From assembly GCA_963920575.1 (NCBI GenBank), contig OY986971.1:3697340-3761339 (forward strand): DNA of 64,000 nucleotides, written 5' to 3'. Position numbers and translations under genes: made by a program. The stretch comes from Narthecium ossifragum (lineage: Eukaryota > Streptophyta > Magnoliopsida > Dioscoreales > Nartheciaceae). Shown piece after piece: positions 45,173 through 57,138 of this stretch. Every line of letters begins with the position of its first letter. Position 1 is the stretch's first letter. The notes beneath the pieces were generated by a model, which was not told the DNA's origin, searched no databases, and saw only the letters and a list, made by a program, of their open reading frames with translations.

Positions 45173-47508
45173 TGTGAGGGCCCGTCCCTTAGACCTGGCT
45201 CGACCGCGTGGGTCGAGAGCCGGTTTCCTGTTGGTTTGGTTCCGCGTCGGGCACGATCGGGCGATCGTGTGGCGGTTTTGGACCCTGGGGGCATTTTGGT
45301 AAATATGCCCTCTGGTGGTCGGTTTCACACCCGCGTTCCACACACTGACCTTGATTGATGTATGTGTTTGATTAGAATCCCTAGGGTGCGTCCGATCGGA
45401 GGATCGGAGCTCGATCGGGAGAGATCGAATCGGACGGCTGAGATAGATTTGGATTTTCTATAAAAGCCCTGTCCCTCTCTTCTCTTTCCTTCTCTTCTTC
45501 TCCTGTCGTTTTCTCCTCTCTCTCTCTCCTTCGGCTGAGCTAGGGTTGGAGACTTCGGCTTTCGGAGCTTGGATCTTGGCGGCTCGGCTGGTGAGACGCG
45601 TGGAGGAGCTACCCTACTTGCTCAAGTAGGTGTTTCTACCTCAATCCTTGGATCGGGTTCTCCTAGGATAGGTTTTATGTACTTTCACTGTAGGAATACT
45701 TGTTAGAATGCTATGCAACCCTTTGTGCATGTAGTATGACGGATTTGAAGTATTCCTACCTCGCATTTTCCGTATTCTAACGGTTGGTTTCCGTATTATC
45801 GCCGTTTTGTCGGTTTTTGTCAATTTGGACCTAGATAGGAGATTTAACCGTCAAAAGTTGGATTTCTTCATTCCATTAGCTTTCCCATTGTTAAATACAC
45901 TTGCTTGCAAAGTTTCATCTTATTCCAACTTGATTTGATCCTTTAAATCTAAGAAATTGGATTTCCAGCACTGTTCTGAAGAACTGTGCCTAAGGCTCGA
46001 CGGTCGATCGGTGCATCGACCGTCAAGTGTTGTTTTACACTTTCTGGGCCTGGCGGTCTACCGTCGGATCGACCGTCGCATCGACCGTCAGGCTCTGTCG
46101 GGATTTTAGCCTCCCACGGTCGATGGGTCGATCGACCGTGGGTTCTCTCTCTTTTTCATCCCGCCTCACGGTCGACCGTCGCATCGTCCGTGAGGGTCTG
46201 TCTCGTTTTGGGCTCCCGACGGTCGATGGGCCGATCGACCGTCGCCCATGTGGTTTTCCTCGTTTTGGCCTCACGGTCGACCGTGACATCGTCCGTGGTC
46301 TCACGGTCGATCCCCGGATCGACCGTGACATCGTCCGTGACCCCTTGAACTTGATTTTCTGGCTTTTCTTGGATGGATTCGATTTGGGGTTAGTATCTAA
46401 ATATGTTGGGAAGCATGTAGGGGGATTTGATGAGGTTTTCAAAGGATTTTCATCGGGATTGAGAAGCGATTCGGGTAACTCTCTTTTTGGGTGAATCTAT
46501 GGCTTTGTTAGCACTTAAATACATGTGTGATTGTAGTTAAATGCTTAGTTGATTGCCTAGCCATTAACTAGCTATGAGTGCTAGTTAATGAGAAATTGTG
46601 GAACCTTAGCCTCTTGCCGGCGAGTGCCGAGGGCTATTGTATATCTGTGGAACTTATAACTGATGATGTGGCATGTAGAGACATCTAGGATAGATGTTTG
46701 CCTAGGCCCATGCATTGTGTGCATTAGAGGCATTTGAGGTTAGGCGGGCGATGGTTTGGGTCGCCGATCCGAGGCTCTCGGGTAGCTCGGATCTAGCCTT
46801 AGGACCGTGGATGGGTAGTCAGGAGTAGGGTGTGATTGTGTAATCAAGTCTCATGTCTTTGAGGATTCACGCTAGTTGACTCTGATCAGTATTTGAGGTA
46901 TAGAGGTCGTGTTGTCTTCCAAAGCCAAGTGCTAAGGATGGATGTTGATGCGTCCCTGACGTGTTTCCCCAAGGCTTGGTATTCCAGCTTGGGTTAGGGT
47001 GATCCTGCATGTTACTGTTCCTTGGCCTCCTGGTAACATGTTCAGGAGAGAGGTTTCATGACTGGAGCCCTTGGGACATCAACTGGGTTATGGGACCCGT
47101 GGCATCCGTTAGACTTAGGCTGGGAGACAGCACTGTTGTTGTTTTCCTCCCTTCAGTGTGCCGTAGAGTAGAACCCTACTGAGCTTATCACTCACTCATA
47201 CCCGGGCTGCGTTTGCAGGTGCAGTCGGCAGTTCTTCTTCGGTGGAGCCCGCAGGATCGGCCTTCGGCGGCGCGAGTACATCCAGGGGCGCTTGAGGTTG
47301 CTGGAGGATTACCTGTCTCTTGGGAGTTTTTGTATTAAATCTGATCTGTACAACTTGATGATATATTATAAATGAATCTATTTCGCCTCTGGAATACAAC
47401 TGTTAAATTTATCCGTCTTTCCGCTTTGTACTGCGCCGATTGGAGATAAATAGTGATAGGAACCCTCACGTCCCGTCCTGGATGGGTTTTCTGGGTTGGG
47501 GTGTGACA
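45173..47508 (+). mobile_element. Long solo LTR 1 (Ty3 chromovirus-like)
   Basis: A 2336-base block starts TGTGAGGGCCCGTCCC and ends GGTTGGGGTGTGACA. It is flanked by CAACA at 45168-45172 and 47509-47513. The 3' part has CCTACTGAGCTTATCACTCA and GCTGCGTTTGCAGGTGCAG, typical of long Tekay-type LTRs. Its centre (45990-46345) is an array of GGTCGATC / GATCGACCGT words. No coding content; open frames there come from the array. Confidence 0.8.
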
Positions 47509-47513
47509 CAACA

Positions 47514-49883
47514 TGTGAGGACCTGCCCCTCTCCCCCTGTGGCTCGTTGTAGATCGCAAGGGTAATTTGGTAAATTGCGCCTTGTTGGTTTGTTTCACAC
47601 CCGCGTGTGCACACACTGGCCTTGTATGTGTTAGTGTTTGTTTAGAATGGCTAGGTGGACCCGGGATCGAAAGATCCGGACTTGGGCTTGAGTTCTTGCC
47701 CAAGTTTAGCTTTCAGCACACAAAGGATCGATCCTCTATGGCTAAGGGATCGATCCTCTGCGTGCCAGAAAGCCTTGTGAATCGGCATGAAGGATCGATC
47801 CTCCCTTGATGAAGGATCGATCATTCATAGGTCGGTTGGTTTTCTGCTTCGCGAGGACGGCCACCGACGGCCGTCGTTCTCCCCTGTCAGAGGGGGAGGA
47901 CTTTCTCCTCCCCTCCCCCAACTTTTTCCCCTCTTTCCCGGCTTTCCCCTCCCCCTTTCCCCTCTTTTCTTCCCCTCCTCTTCCTCCTTCTCCTCTCTTT
48001 CTTCTTCCTCCTTTCTTCTTCTCCCGAGAGCTCTGTTCTTCCCCTGTTCCGGCAGCCGAGCTTTCCTACCTCCGTTCTCCCTCCTCCGACCACCAAATTG
48101 GGTGTTCTTTGGCTCGTTGGATTCGTGACAACGAGAGGAAGGTCTCTGAAGTGGTTTGGAGGCTTGTTGGTGATCAAATCGCGGGGAATCAGCCGAGGAA
48201 AGCGCAGCTAGGTAGGGTTATACCTACTGATGTTCTTTTCGGGTTTTCTTGAGATCTAGCCGTTGGATCTTGTTGATCCTTGCTTTGTTGGATTCCTTAT
48301 GCCTTGTAGAATAACTGATTTGAGGTTCATGTTAATCAGTTGAAATTTGAGTAGGTTTTATGGATGATTAGTCTCGGATTTCTGGTTTTCTGCTGTTCTT
48401 GAGAAACAGCCGGCTTCCGGCGAGGTTTCCGGCCGGCGAGTACATAATCTTGGCATTTCATAAACCTAAGAGTTGTAGCTCTACTCTTTAGCTTTCCATT
48501 CCATCTTGTTTCGTATTTTTCAGATTTAGGTACGATTTATGGTGAATTGTTTGCTGGAGGGCTGCGTTGCCGCAATTAAAGGGTAAGTTGGTTTAATTTT
48601 TAATTAACGTTTCCCGTTAATCCAACCGTTGGATGTTTATGAAATTTGGATATGATGATCCTGGTATATACACCTACTGGTGGTTAAGTTGGATCTTGAA
48701 TCCGACGTCGTTTGGACGTCGGATCGACGGGATCAATTAGCCCCTAAGTAGAGGCTTTGGGTGTTTTCGAATATAATATTATATTTCGGAATATAATATT
48801 ATATTGTGTTTTGTTCATCATCGTTTTCGGGGTTGCTTCCCGTTGCAGGAGTCCGCAGTTGACGGTCGCGGTACCGTCGTAATGCCGGGACCCGCTGCGG
48901 ATCGGCTGGCAGCGGTCGGTAGTACCGCTGCAGCGATCCGGTTGACTTATATGATATTTGTCATACTGTTGCATGCCTATCTTCTGATTGTGTATGTCAT
49001 AGCATGCATTGTTGATTGTGCATTAGCTGCATTGGTTAGGGCGTGGGTGATCTCTGGGTCGCCGTCCCGAGGCTGGAAGCTCGGACTTAGCCCTAGGACC
49101 GGGGTTGGGTAGTTTGGACCCGGTTTGAATGGTAGTGTCCAGTCGATTCGATGATAGGCTTAGATGACTGGAGCACTTATGGCTTGATGTTTGTAGAGGT
49201 CGTGTCGGCCTCGAGTCGGAGGCTGAGGTGTAGCCGGTGTTCCACTGTGTCGACTCTTGAGTGGTGGAAACGGCCCCCTCAGCGGTGCCATTTCCCGCCT
49301 GCAGTGCCGGTTACCTGCATGTGAGTCAGCAGTGTTTATTGAGCTTACTGTGTGCTGCTCCTGGGCACCAGGGACACGCGGTGGGGTTATGGGACCCCTG
49401 TATACACCCAGATCCTACTCGAGGGCGACACTCTTGCGTTTCCCTCTTCCTTCTGTGTGTCGTAGTGTAGATCCCTACTGAGCTTAGTGCTCACACCTAC
49501 CCGGGCTGCGTTTGCAGGTGCAGGCGGCAGTTCTTCTTCTGTGGCCCCTACCGGGCAGTTGGTTGGCGGTGCGGCGGCGCCAGGTGGGCTTGAGAGTTGG
49601 TGATCGTTTATTGCTTTTATACCCTAAGTTAGATAGTCTCCTACGGGAGTAATGTTGTATTTGAATCTTCCCCTCTCCGAGGATATGTATATTAATACTT
49701 TGAGTTTTTAATCTGTGGTTCGAGGCTTATTAATTATCATTATCTTTTTGGGGATGCTTTTGATGAATTGCTAGGGAGACCGATAGGTTAGAGGGAACCC
49801 TCGCCAGCTTTGTTTTCCGCGTTTTGTAGGTTTCGGTTCGCGTCGCCCGGCCCGGTTGGGCTTTCGCGGGTCGGGGCGCGACA
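47514..49883 (+). mobile_element. Long solo LTR 2, abutting LTR 1
   Basis: A 2370-base block starts TGTGAGGACCTGCCCC and ends GGTCGGGGCGCGACA. It is flanked by the same CAACA (47509-47513 and 49884-49888). It is homologous to LTR 1 at its ends but diverged in the centre, where four GGATCGATCC-type words (47725-47825) and a C/T-rich leader (47880-48060) replace the LTR 1 array. Copia sequence resumes directly after it. Confidence 0.8.
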
Positions 49884-50335
49884 CAACATGTTATGTCTCC
49901 ATGTATAATAGTCACATTTGTTAAAATAGTCATACTTAAAATTTTATTATATGTCATATTGGATTCGCCAAATGATTTTTCTAGCCGTTTTTTTAAGAAA
50001 GCAACTTCATAAATGAGCAAGATGACTTTTGCGAGTGAGCTAAAAAGAAACTCACTCCGGAAGATACATTCGATCTCTTGAAGCCAATATGACTTGATCT
50101 AACACAACCAACTGTATAATCACTTTGAGCATCACTCAGAACGCATCATAGGCTGATTCTTTGGCAAAAACAAAGCTAGAGTATTCGATATGTGAAATCA
50201 TTTGTGGTTGAGCGAAAAACTAGGGTTCCATGTAGCCTAAACAAAATAAGCTAACAACTTGTAATGGGTCTTATGGAATCGACAAGCACAAAGCACGCCA
50301 CAAAGGTCAAACTGCGCTTATGCTGGAAATCTAGT

Positions 50336-50674
50336 TTGCAGGCGTTAGCTCTTCTTCAATGGCCACTACCGGGCAGGTGTTTGGTGGCGGGCGGCGTCTG
50401 GCGGTGCTTGAGGAGCGGTGATCGTCTGTTTACCTTTTTGTTAGTTAGCCTACTACGGGAGTGTGATGTATATAAATGTTAACCCTTTTGAGGATCTGAA
50501 TCTATATTATATTATATCTTTTGAGGTAGTTGATTATTGTTAAATAAGGGTGCTTATGAAATGTTTAGGGAAACCAGTAAGCTAGAGGAAACCCTCGTCA
50601 AAATTATTCCGTATTTAGTTAGGTTCCGGTTCGCGTCGCCGGTCCGGTTGGACCTTCGTGGGTCGGGGAGCAAC
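50336..50674 (+). mobile_element. Truncated 3' end of the same long LTR family
   Basis: From TTTGCAGGCGTTAGCTCTTC to GGGTCGGGGAGCAACA it matches the last 340 bases of LTR 2 (GCAGTTCTTCTTC, CTACCGGGCAG, CCTACGGGAGT, GGTTCGCGTCGCC). The 5' part is missing. Confidence 0.75.
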
Positions 50675-50679
50675 ACTGT

Positions 50680-52230
50680 GCGTCCCTAAAGACAGCACAT
50701 CATTATTAAACTAGCCCTTATGCATACTTTCTATCTACTAATTTAGTTCCAATTGTACTCTAAACAATCTAAACTTGTCTCGCAATCTAATTTGTTCCTC
50801 CTGAATCTACCACCAACGACTGGGGAGATGAGCAAGCATTCAATGCAAAAGATAGTTAGATAGTACTCCCTTTGACTCAGTGCATACACGAGCAAAGTGA
50901 CCCATTCTATTACAATTTTAGCCGATTGTCTTAGCTTTATTTTTTGCCAAATCTTATGTCTCAAAACTAAATTATGTCATATATTAGTTCAATTATACCC
51001 TCTAACATATTCTCACGATCCGCGTAAGACAACAACAATAGCAAAAAGCTATTCTAAGCTCTAGCAGCCTCTACGCATGCGCTTAGCTTAATCTGCGTCC
51101 ATAAATCATGGAAGAATATAAGGTATAAAGTGAACTTGCTTTTCACGTTGTGGGACCCGATTTGCGATAATTAGCTTACGGACTATCGATAAACTAACTC
51201 TCAAATGCTTTATCATCGAGAGATGCGGCTTCACCAAGCGCAAAATCGATAAGCACAACGCAACAAATAAAATGACCACTAGTTATATGAGACAATCCTA
51301 CATCTAATAGAAATTAGGGTAAAACTCAAAGCCATTAATAAAGTTGTCAAGTATGCTGCTTGCATGTACAACACAAACTATGCCGCTTATCTGTAAAGCA
51401 TAATATATGAACTTTATTATCACATACATAGGCATCTAGGTCATACATATGGCAATTTACCGCAGTTTAGTTTTGGCTTGAGAGCACCAAGGGTCTCCGG
51501 GACTTCTAGCTCATTAGAGAAAAGTGGATTTCATAGCGCTACATAAATGTCGCTTAATTTCTATTCAACTCCTTAATCAAGGCATAATGCTCCATGCTAT
51601 TATTTTTAAATTAGAGAAAATACACCCAAGTCACTAGCACCATATATTTTAATTTTACCGCAAAAACCTAAATTCAAACAATGTCAGCTCTTACAAGTGT
51701 GGGGTCGTAGGCCGCAACAAATAATTACCATCAAAGTTTAATTTAATTAATATGTAAGCTTGTGGTTATATCGGGAGTAGAGAGCCAATTATCCTCCAGC
51801 CACCCATAAAATTTCCCACTTGACCACGTATGTTTCATTACCTAATTACAATAAACACACCGCCAGATTATGGGGTGTTGCTCTTGTCTAATCAAACTTA
51901 CTATCATGCACGATAAAGTCACTGCTTACTAATGCATGTCCATAGATAAGGTAAATTAGAAACATACATGATGTTCTTACTAACTATAATGTATGTTAAC
52001 ATAAGCCCAAAAAATTGCTTAAAATAAAGCTACCATCTCATGTAAGCTTGTTGGAATTAGATACTACACAATCCATACCATAAGCAAGGGCTGGATTGTA
52101 ATTTGCAACCATACATGGCCTTTACTGCAAATAAAACTAATTCAGCAAGATGCATATATATTACAAGTCAGCAATTTTGATGCTAAATATGTACAAGCAT
52201 ATGCATGCAATTACTAAAAAACACTGCAAC
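50680..52230 (-). other. Decayed copia interior, nothing recognised
   Basis: AT-rich sequence with dense stops. By position it should be the gag to protease region of the minus-strand copia element. I see no zinc knuckle or other motif. Confidence 0.35.
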
Positions 52231-52243
52231 CTTATTTCTGTAA

Positions 52244-53146
52244 GGGTGCGGCTATCCGCACAACACTTTAGACTCTCCACACCACAAAAAATATTTTTTA
52301 TAAAAATAAAATATAAAAACCCCACTATACCCCTCTCCCTCTCTCCCGGCTCTGGCGGCCTCTCTCTCCCGCGGCCTCTCTCTCTCTCCTCCGGCCTCTC
52401 TCTCGCCGGCGCCCTCTCTCTCTCTCCCACGCCCTCTCTCTCTTTTTCTCTCCCCCGGCCTCTCTCTCTCTCAAGGCCTCTCTCCCCCGACGGCGGCAGC
52501 GGCGGTGGCCTCTCTCCCGCGGTCTCTCTCTCCCAGCGGCCTCCCTCTCTCTCGCTTCTCCCTCTCCCGCGACCCCCTCTCTCTCTCGCTTTCTCTCTCT
52601 CTCTCGCGGCCGGCCGGCCTCCCTCCCTCCCTCCCTCTCGCGTTCTCTCTCTCCCGTGGCCGGCCGGCCTCCCTCTCTCTCGCCTTCTCTCTCCCCCGCT
52701 GCCAGCCGGCCTCCATCTTCCTCCCCTCTCTCACTCTCGCCTTCTCTCTCCCCCGCGGCCGCCGGCCTCCCTCTCCCCCCCTCTCTCTCTCTCGCCTTCT
52801 CTCTCCCCCGCGCCCGCCGGCCTCCCTCTTCCCCCTCTCTCTCCCATGGTCGGCCGGCCTCCCTCTTCCCTCTCTCTCTCTCTCGCCTTCTCTCTCTCCC
52901 ACGGCTGGCGACGGCTGCCATGGTGGAGAGGTGGTGGAAGGTCGGCAGTGGCTGCCGGCGTGAAAAGGTGGTGGAGGGGCCACCGCCGGGGTGGAGAGGT
53001 GGTAGAGGGCTGGCAGTGGTTGCCGGAGTGGTGGGGTGGGGGAGATAAATGGTGAGGGTAGTTTAGGATTTTTGTTTTTTTTATTTTTACAAAAAATATT
53101 TTTTGTGGTGTGGAGAGTCTAAAGTGTTGTGTGGATAACCGCACCC
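52244..53146. mobile_element. Mutator-like element with C/T-rich cargo
   Basis: Long inverted ends of about 80 bases (GGGTGCGGCTATCCGCACAA and, on the other strand, GGGTGCGGTTATCCACACAA). 9-base target duplications TTTCTGTAA lie at 52235-52243 and 53147-53155, the Mutator signature. The interior is a strongly strand-asymmetric CTCTCTC / CGGCC sequence. It opens a frame from 52150 to 53055 that starts outside the element and reads SLSLP-type repeats; this is judged spurious. No transposase is present. Confidence 0.88.
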
Positions 53147-53159
53147 TTTCTGTAATTTT

Positions 53160-53633
53160 CAGCATATATACGCCTCGTATAAGCATGCTGTGCAATTATA
53201 ATAAGGAGAGGAAATTAACTGCAAAAAAAGACAGCCAAACCCACGCATACAATTGCATACATAAACAAACATGTAGATGACACCGTTTCCGACGAGGGCA
53301 GCCACCGATTGACTTTCACTGTCAAGAGTGATCTCCGAACATCGCCGCATCACAGTCGCGCTCTCACGCGCCATAGTTGCGCATGCCTTGGCCGGCGATC
53401 TCAAGCCCCAGCCATCACCGACCATCATTAGCCTTACATGCGTGCCACACATCAACAATCCTAATCATCGTCGCGCAACAAGAGCGCCAAGGTTTCGTAG
53501 TTGATGCGCCCTGTGCACCGCTTAGACCTTCTGGCATCGAGAACCTTAACGCTAGAGACTCCATGTCACGATGGAAAACAAAAAAAAAAGCACGAAATAC
53601 GTGGGGAAGAAGACGCAGGAAGAGAACCTTTAA
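53160..53633 (-). other. Copia leader region, no gene recognised
   Basis: Lies between the Mutator-like insertion and the primer-binding site, thus the 5' leader or start of gag of the minus-strand copia element. Short open frames on both strands match nothing I know. Confidence 0.35.
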
Positions 53634-53648
53634 CCTGCTCTGAAACCA
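53634..53648 (-). other. Primer-binding site of the copia element
   Basis: TGGTTTCAGAGCAGG on the minus strand resembles the complement of initiator tRNA-Met used by plant copia elements (usual TGGTATCAGAGC). It lies about 11 bases from the LTR edge, slightly further than usual. Confidence 0.6.
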
Positions 53649-54326
53649 ATACTGGAGTATGCGCACCTTATTCAAGATCTGGATCCCGATCCGGCAGGGC
53701 TTCTATCCCGTGTTCATCTTCCACAGTCTTCTGCTCGTTGAAACTTACGATAGGATGACGTTACGAGAACACCACCTCTTGTTCGCAGCACATGAACCCG
53801 ACCTCCAGCGCTCACATATGGAGAGATGAGGGAGAAGGAGATAAACGAACCGTCGTAAACGTTTAACACTGATTTTATCATACTAAAACCCTATGGTTAC
53901 ATTTGGTTGCGGGATAGTTTATTCCGGGATTAGAGGGGATAGGGATTAGTATTTCGAGATAAGTTGTGGGATAAAAGCTATTCAGTGTTTGGTTGAAAAG
54001 TAAGGATAAGGAGGCAATGATTACTTGGGATAAGGAAATGGTGTTTGGATGAAAATGTGAAAAAGGTGGAATATGATAATGCATATAATATTCACCTTGG
54101 CTTTAATAAATTACTTAATAATATGATAATATATATAATATGATAAAGCTTATAATTTAATTAATAATATTTTCTCGTTTTATTAATGTTATGATGCATG
54201 TATTCACCTTAACTAACATATTCGACATAATCAACCTGAATATATTATAATAAAGTATAATATTACCATCCCATTCGTTCTGTTCGACGTCTCCGCCGGG
54301 CTAATCTCTCTCATATCAACGCCCGC

Positions 54327-54482
54327 TTATTCGTCATATCCGGTAGACGTCCGCTCCTCTGCCATCGTCAGCATCCATACCCGCTTCTCCTCCACCAGGT
54401 CGTAAGGCTCGGTGGTGTTGAGGGTGTTCTTGTCGGCGTCGTGGCCGCCGGCGACGTACACGTGACCTCCACTTACAGCGAA
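54327..54482 (-). pseudogene. F-box/kelch-repeat gene fragment
   Basis: The minus strand reads FAVSGGHVYVAGGHDADKN, then TEPYDLVEEKRVWMLTMAEERTS and a stop. The VYVAGGHD--KN---- - -YD-----W--L--M-EER pattern is one kelch repeat as found in plant F-box/kelch proteins of the SKIP20 / At1g80440 type. Only about 50 residues are present and no F-box is visible. It lies inside the large TIR element, so it is probably captured cargo. Confidence 0.65.
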
Positions 54483-54639
54483 CGCGAAAAATGATCATAT
54501 CGTCACATGGCATAGCATGATGCATGGTTATACACATCAATGCATCCCCATGCATACCCATTTATATTAATATAATAATATTTTATTTTCATTTATATTA
54601 TTATAAATATAATAATTATTTTATATTATTTTCATTTAA

Positions 54640-55256
54640 TTTAATTTATATTATTAATTTATATACATCAATGCTACACCAACACCATCCCTGACCTCCG
54701 TCCACCCTGGCTCCACTACCAAAGTCACCATCGCAGCCACCCCTCCACCGGCTATCTCCACGTCCGGCGAGCTCTTCAGTTCCGGTGAACTCTATCAACA
54801 CTGGCCATCCAAGCTCTACCGTCCTCAACACCACCATCATCCTCATCTCTCTCACCGATAGCCATCTGGCCTCCCAAGCCGGTGAACCCATCACCTCCCC
54901 TGACTCGGGCATCAACACCATCTCCTCTCCTTCTCCATGATCCCCGGCGAGCTCACCGGCCCCACACCGCAGCCACCTGTGGTGCCCCCTCTCCCTCCAC
55001 AAACCTGCCTCCCACAGCCACTGCCTCCGGCCTCCTCTTGTACATCTAACGCCGTGAGATCAGCGTCAGCGATGGTAATGCGCTTGAGGACGCCGAAGGT
55101 GACCGTAGGGTCGCCGGCATCGATTGGGAGTCGTCAGTGGCGCAAGGGATCTCGGGGAAGACCGGAGTAGCATTGGAATGGAGGAGAGTAGCCGTGGGGA
55201 AGACCAAGGAGATGAAATCCGGCGAAAATCTCACTACATCTACCCTTTTTCCGGCG
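54640..55256. other. GC-rich cargo region, unrecognised
   Basis: Overlapping open frames on both strands have Pro/Ser/Thr-rich or Gly/Glu-rich translations. It lies between the kelch fragment and the solo LTR. It could be further captured gene pieces, but I recognise no domain. Confidence 0.3.
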
Positions 55257-55261
55257 AGCTC

Positions 55262-56848
55262 TGATACGACTTGAAAAGTGTCGCGGCTTAACAAGACTGA
55301 CCAAAATTACAATATATTCCGGTACTCTACTTTAACTACTAAGGACTAGTAGATAGTGGAGAGTCCGAGTCGAGTCCACAGGGATTTCAGGGATTTAAAT
55401 CAAATACTTAGTAAATCTCCTACTAATAAGTTGAGAAAAGATTTAGAATTGAAATTAAACTAAACTTATACTAAAGGATTGAAGAATATGAGAGAAAGGA
55501 CCATAGGATTCTTAATCAGTAGCTAAGGACATACCAGGTTTTCCAAAGATCAGGGTATGCAAACACGATAAATGGCTCCCTAAAAGTTGATAAAGGAATG
55601 GCTAGTTCTCATTATCACTCGACAAGTTCTGTTTAGGATTCCTTGTCGGCAAGAACAATTAACGAAATATCAGCGACCGAATGATTAGTTACGTTCACTG
55701 CTAATGAACCCTCTTACTCAGATGAGTTCATCGCAAACAAAGCCAAAGATATGGATTTAGGTGTAATATCGAGATGACTTCGCATCTCGATGGCCGAAAC
55801 GACAAAGATAAGATGCATGAAGGATTAGGGATGGAACGTAGTGGGACTAGCACTACTATAGTGGGACTAGCACTATACAATCCCTAATCACGAAGAAGAG
55901 TTCATCTGAGATACCATGGGACTAGCATGGTCCTCTTATTTGGATGAATCCAATCCACGCCCTAACATACACAAGCTCTAGAATCAAGTGCAAGTAAGAA
56001 CGATCCAAACATCCAGCAAGAAATCGACACCAAGATATAGGAAAATATAATCAATCCATAAAACCAAATAATCGTGTATACAAACCCTAGATCTAAGAAA
56101 TCCCTAGCAAAAACCCTAGTTACATCATAAGAATCCCATGGCTAGGGTTTTAGCTACTCATCTTCAGGGGATAATCCATCGGTAGAAGTTGATGATCTCC
56201 TCCCGCCATGGATCTCCTCCAAAGAATCGTCGAAGAAAAGATGTAGAAAAGATAGGTAAACTCTCTCCAAAAACGTCTGGAAAAAGCCCCCTAAAATCCC
56301 TAAACAATGACTACTTATAGCCCAAGAGACAACCTCCCACGGATTAGATCAGAGCCGTCGATCTTTGCTTCTGGCCGCGTCCGATCGATCCAACCTTTGG
56401 AGCCCGATCGATCCGACTCCTTAACTCCCTTAATATTGTGAGCGTCGACCGAGCAGGATCGATCCAACTCTTGGAGTTCGATCGATCCTACTCCTTTATT
56501 GCTGGTAACTCCCGAGCTGGATCGATCGGGCTTGACTTGGCCGATCGATCGAACCACCGTTGTTAAGCTACATCCCTTGCTGGATCGATCGGGCACTTGA
56601 AGTTCGATCGATCCAGCCGTTGTTGATCGTTCCCTTGTTGGTTGAGTTGGATCGATCGAGCCTGTAGAGACCGATCGATCTGGCTTGCCAAAAATCGCCA
56701 AAATAGATTGTTTTAGCTCCAGAATTGAACTAACTCATGGAAGGACCTGTTATGCCTGAAATGGAATAAAAGTAGTCAGTCCAGCATTGCTCGGGGCCCA
56801 ACAAAGCCAAATTACAAGGGTGTTTTGTGCACTTTTCAAGTCTTATCA
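55262..56848 (-). mobile_element. Solo LTR, third member of the nested family
   Basis: A 1587-base LTR starts TGATACGACTTGAAAAGTGT and ends GCACTTTTCAAGTCTTATCA, with AGCTC target duplications at 55257-55261 and 56849-56853. It is the same family as 19771-23180 and 19847-21548. About ten GATCGATC words lie at 56380-56690. Confidence 0.9.
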
Positions 56849-57080
56849 AGCTCCACCTCTCCTTCTCCCGGTCTTCTTCCTCGATCTCTTCCTCCCTTCT
56901 TCTCCGATGCCGGCGATCCCCCTTTGTGAGACCCGGGGTACCTGGGTGTCGGTGTTCGCCTGGAGGGTATGTGGCTGAATCAGGTAACCGGGTAAGTAAC
57001 CCCACGTAGATAGTAAGTATATTAGTAACCCTTATAAGATACAACGCGTTTTAAAGCCGTGATGGCAATGTTCCGTCAGA

Positions 57081-57138
57081 AAACTCCAAGGTTAAGCGTG
57101 CTTTCCTTGGAGCGGTCCCGGGATGGGTGACCCACTGG
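57081..57138 (+). repeat. 5S rRNA-like segment, 5' LTR copy
   Basis: AACTCCAAGGTTAAGCGTGC followed by GGGATGGGTGACCC resembles the internal promoter and 3' half of plant 5S rRNA (AACTCC--AGTTAAGCGTGCTT and GGATGGGTGACC). It is not a full 5S gene. Cassandra-type LTRs are known to carry such a segment. The ATG used by the downstream open frame lies in its GGATGGGTGACC box. Confidence 0.75.

Noticed and set aside
45986..46494. Open frames of 120-155 codons in the long LTR
   Set aside because: They read through the GATCGACCGT array; the STVDR-type repeats mirror the DNA repeat.
47787..48252. 148-codon Pro/Ser/Phe-rich frame
   Set aside because: It lies in the C/T-rich leader part of a solo LTR and is a composition artefact.
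52150..53055. 301-codon open frame on the + strand
   Set aside because: It starts outside a Mutator-like element and runs through its CTCTC-rich interior. The translation is SLSLP-type low complexity, and all frames on both strands are open there.
53159..53675. Minus-strand frames of 86-99 codons as copia gag
   Set aside because: The position is right for the gag leader, but there is no gag or zinc-knuckle motif and the frames overlap the primer-binding site.
54646..55294. Frames of 75-118 codons on both strands
   Set aside because: No domain. One runs across the start of the solo LTR at 55262. Kept only as unrecognised cargo.
57081..57138. 5S rRNA gene
   Set aside because: Only the second half of 5S is similar, and it is embedded twice in LTR sequence. 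It is transposon-borne, not a ribosomal gene.
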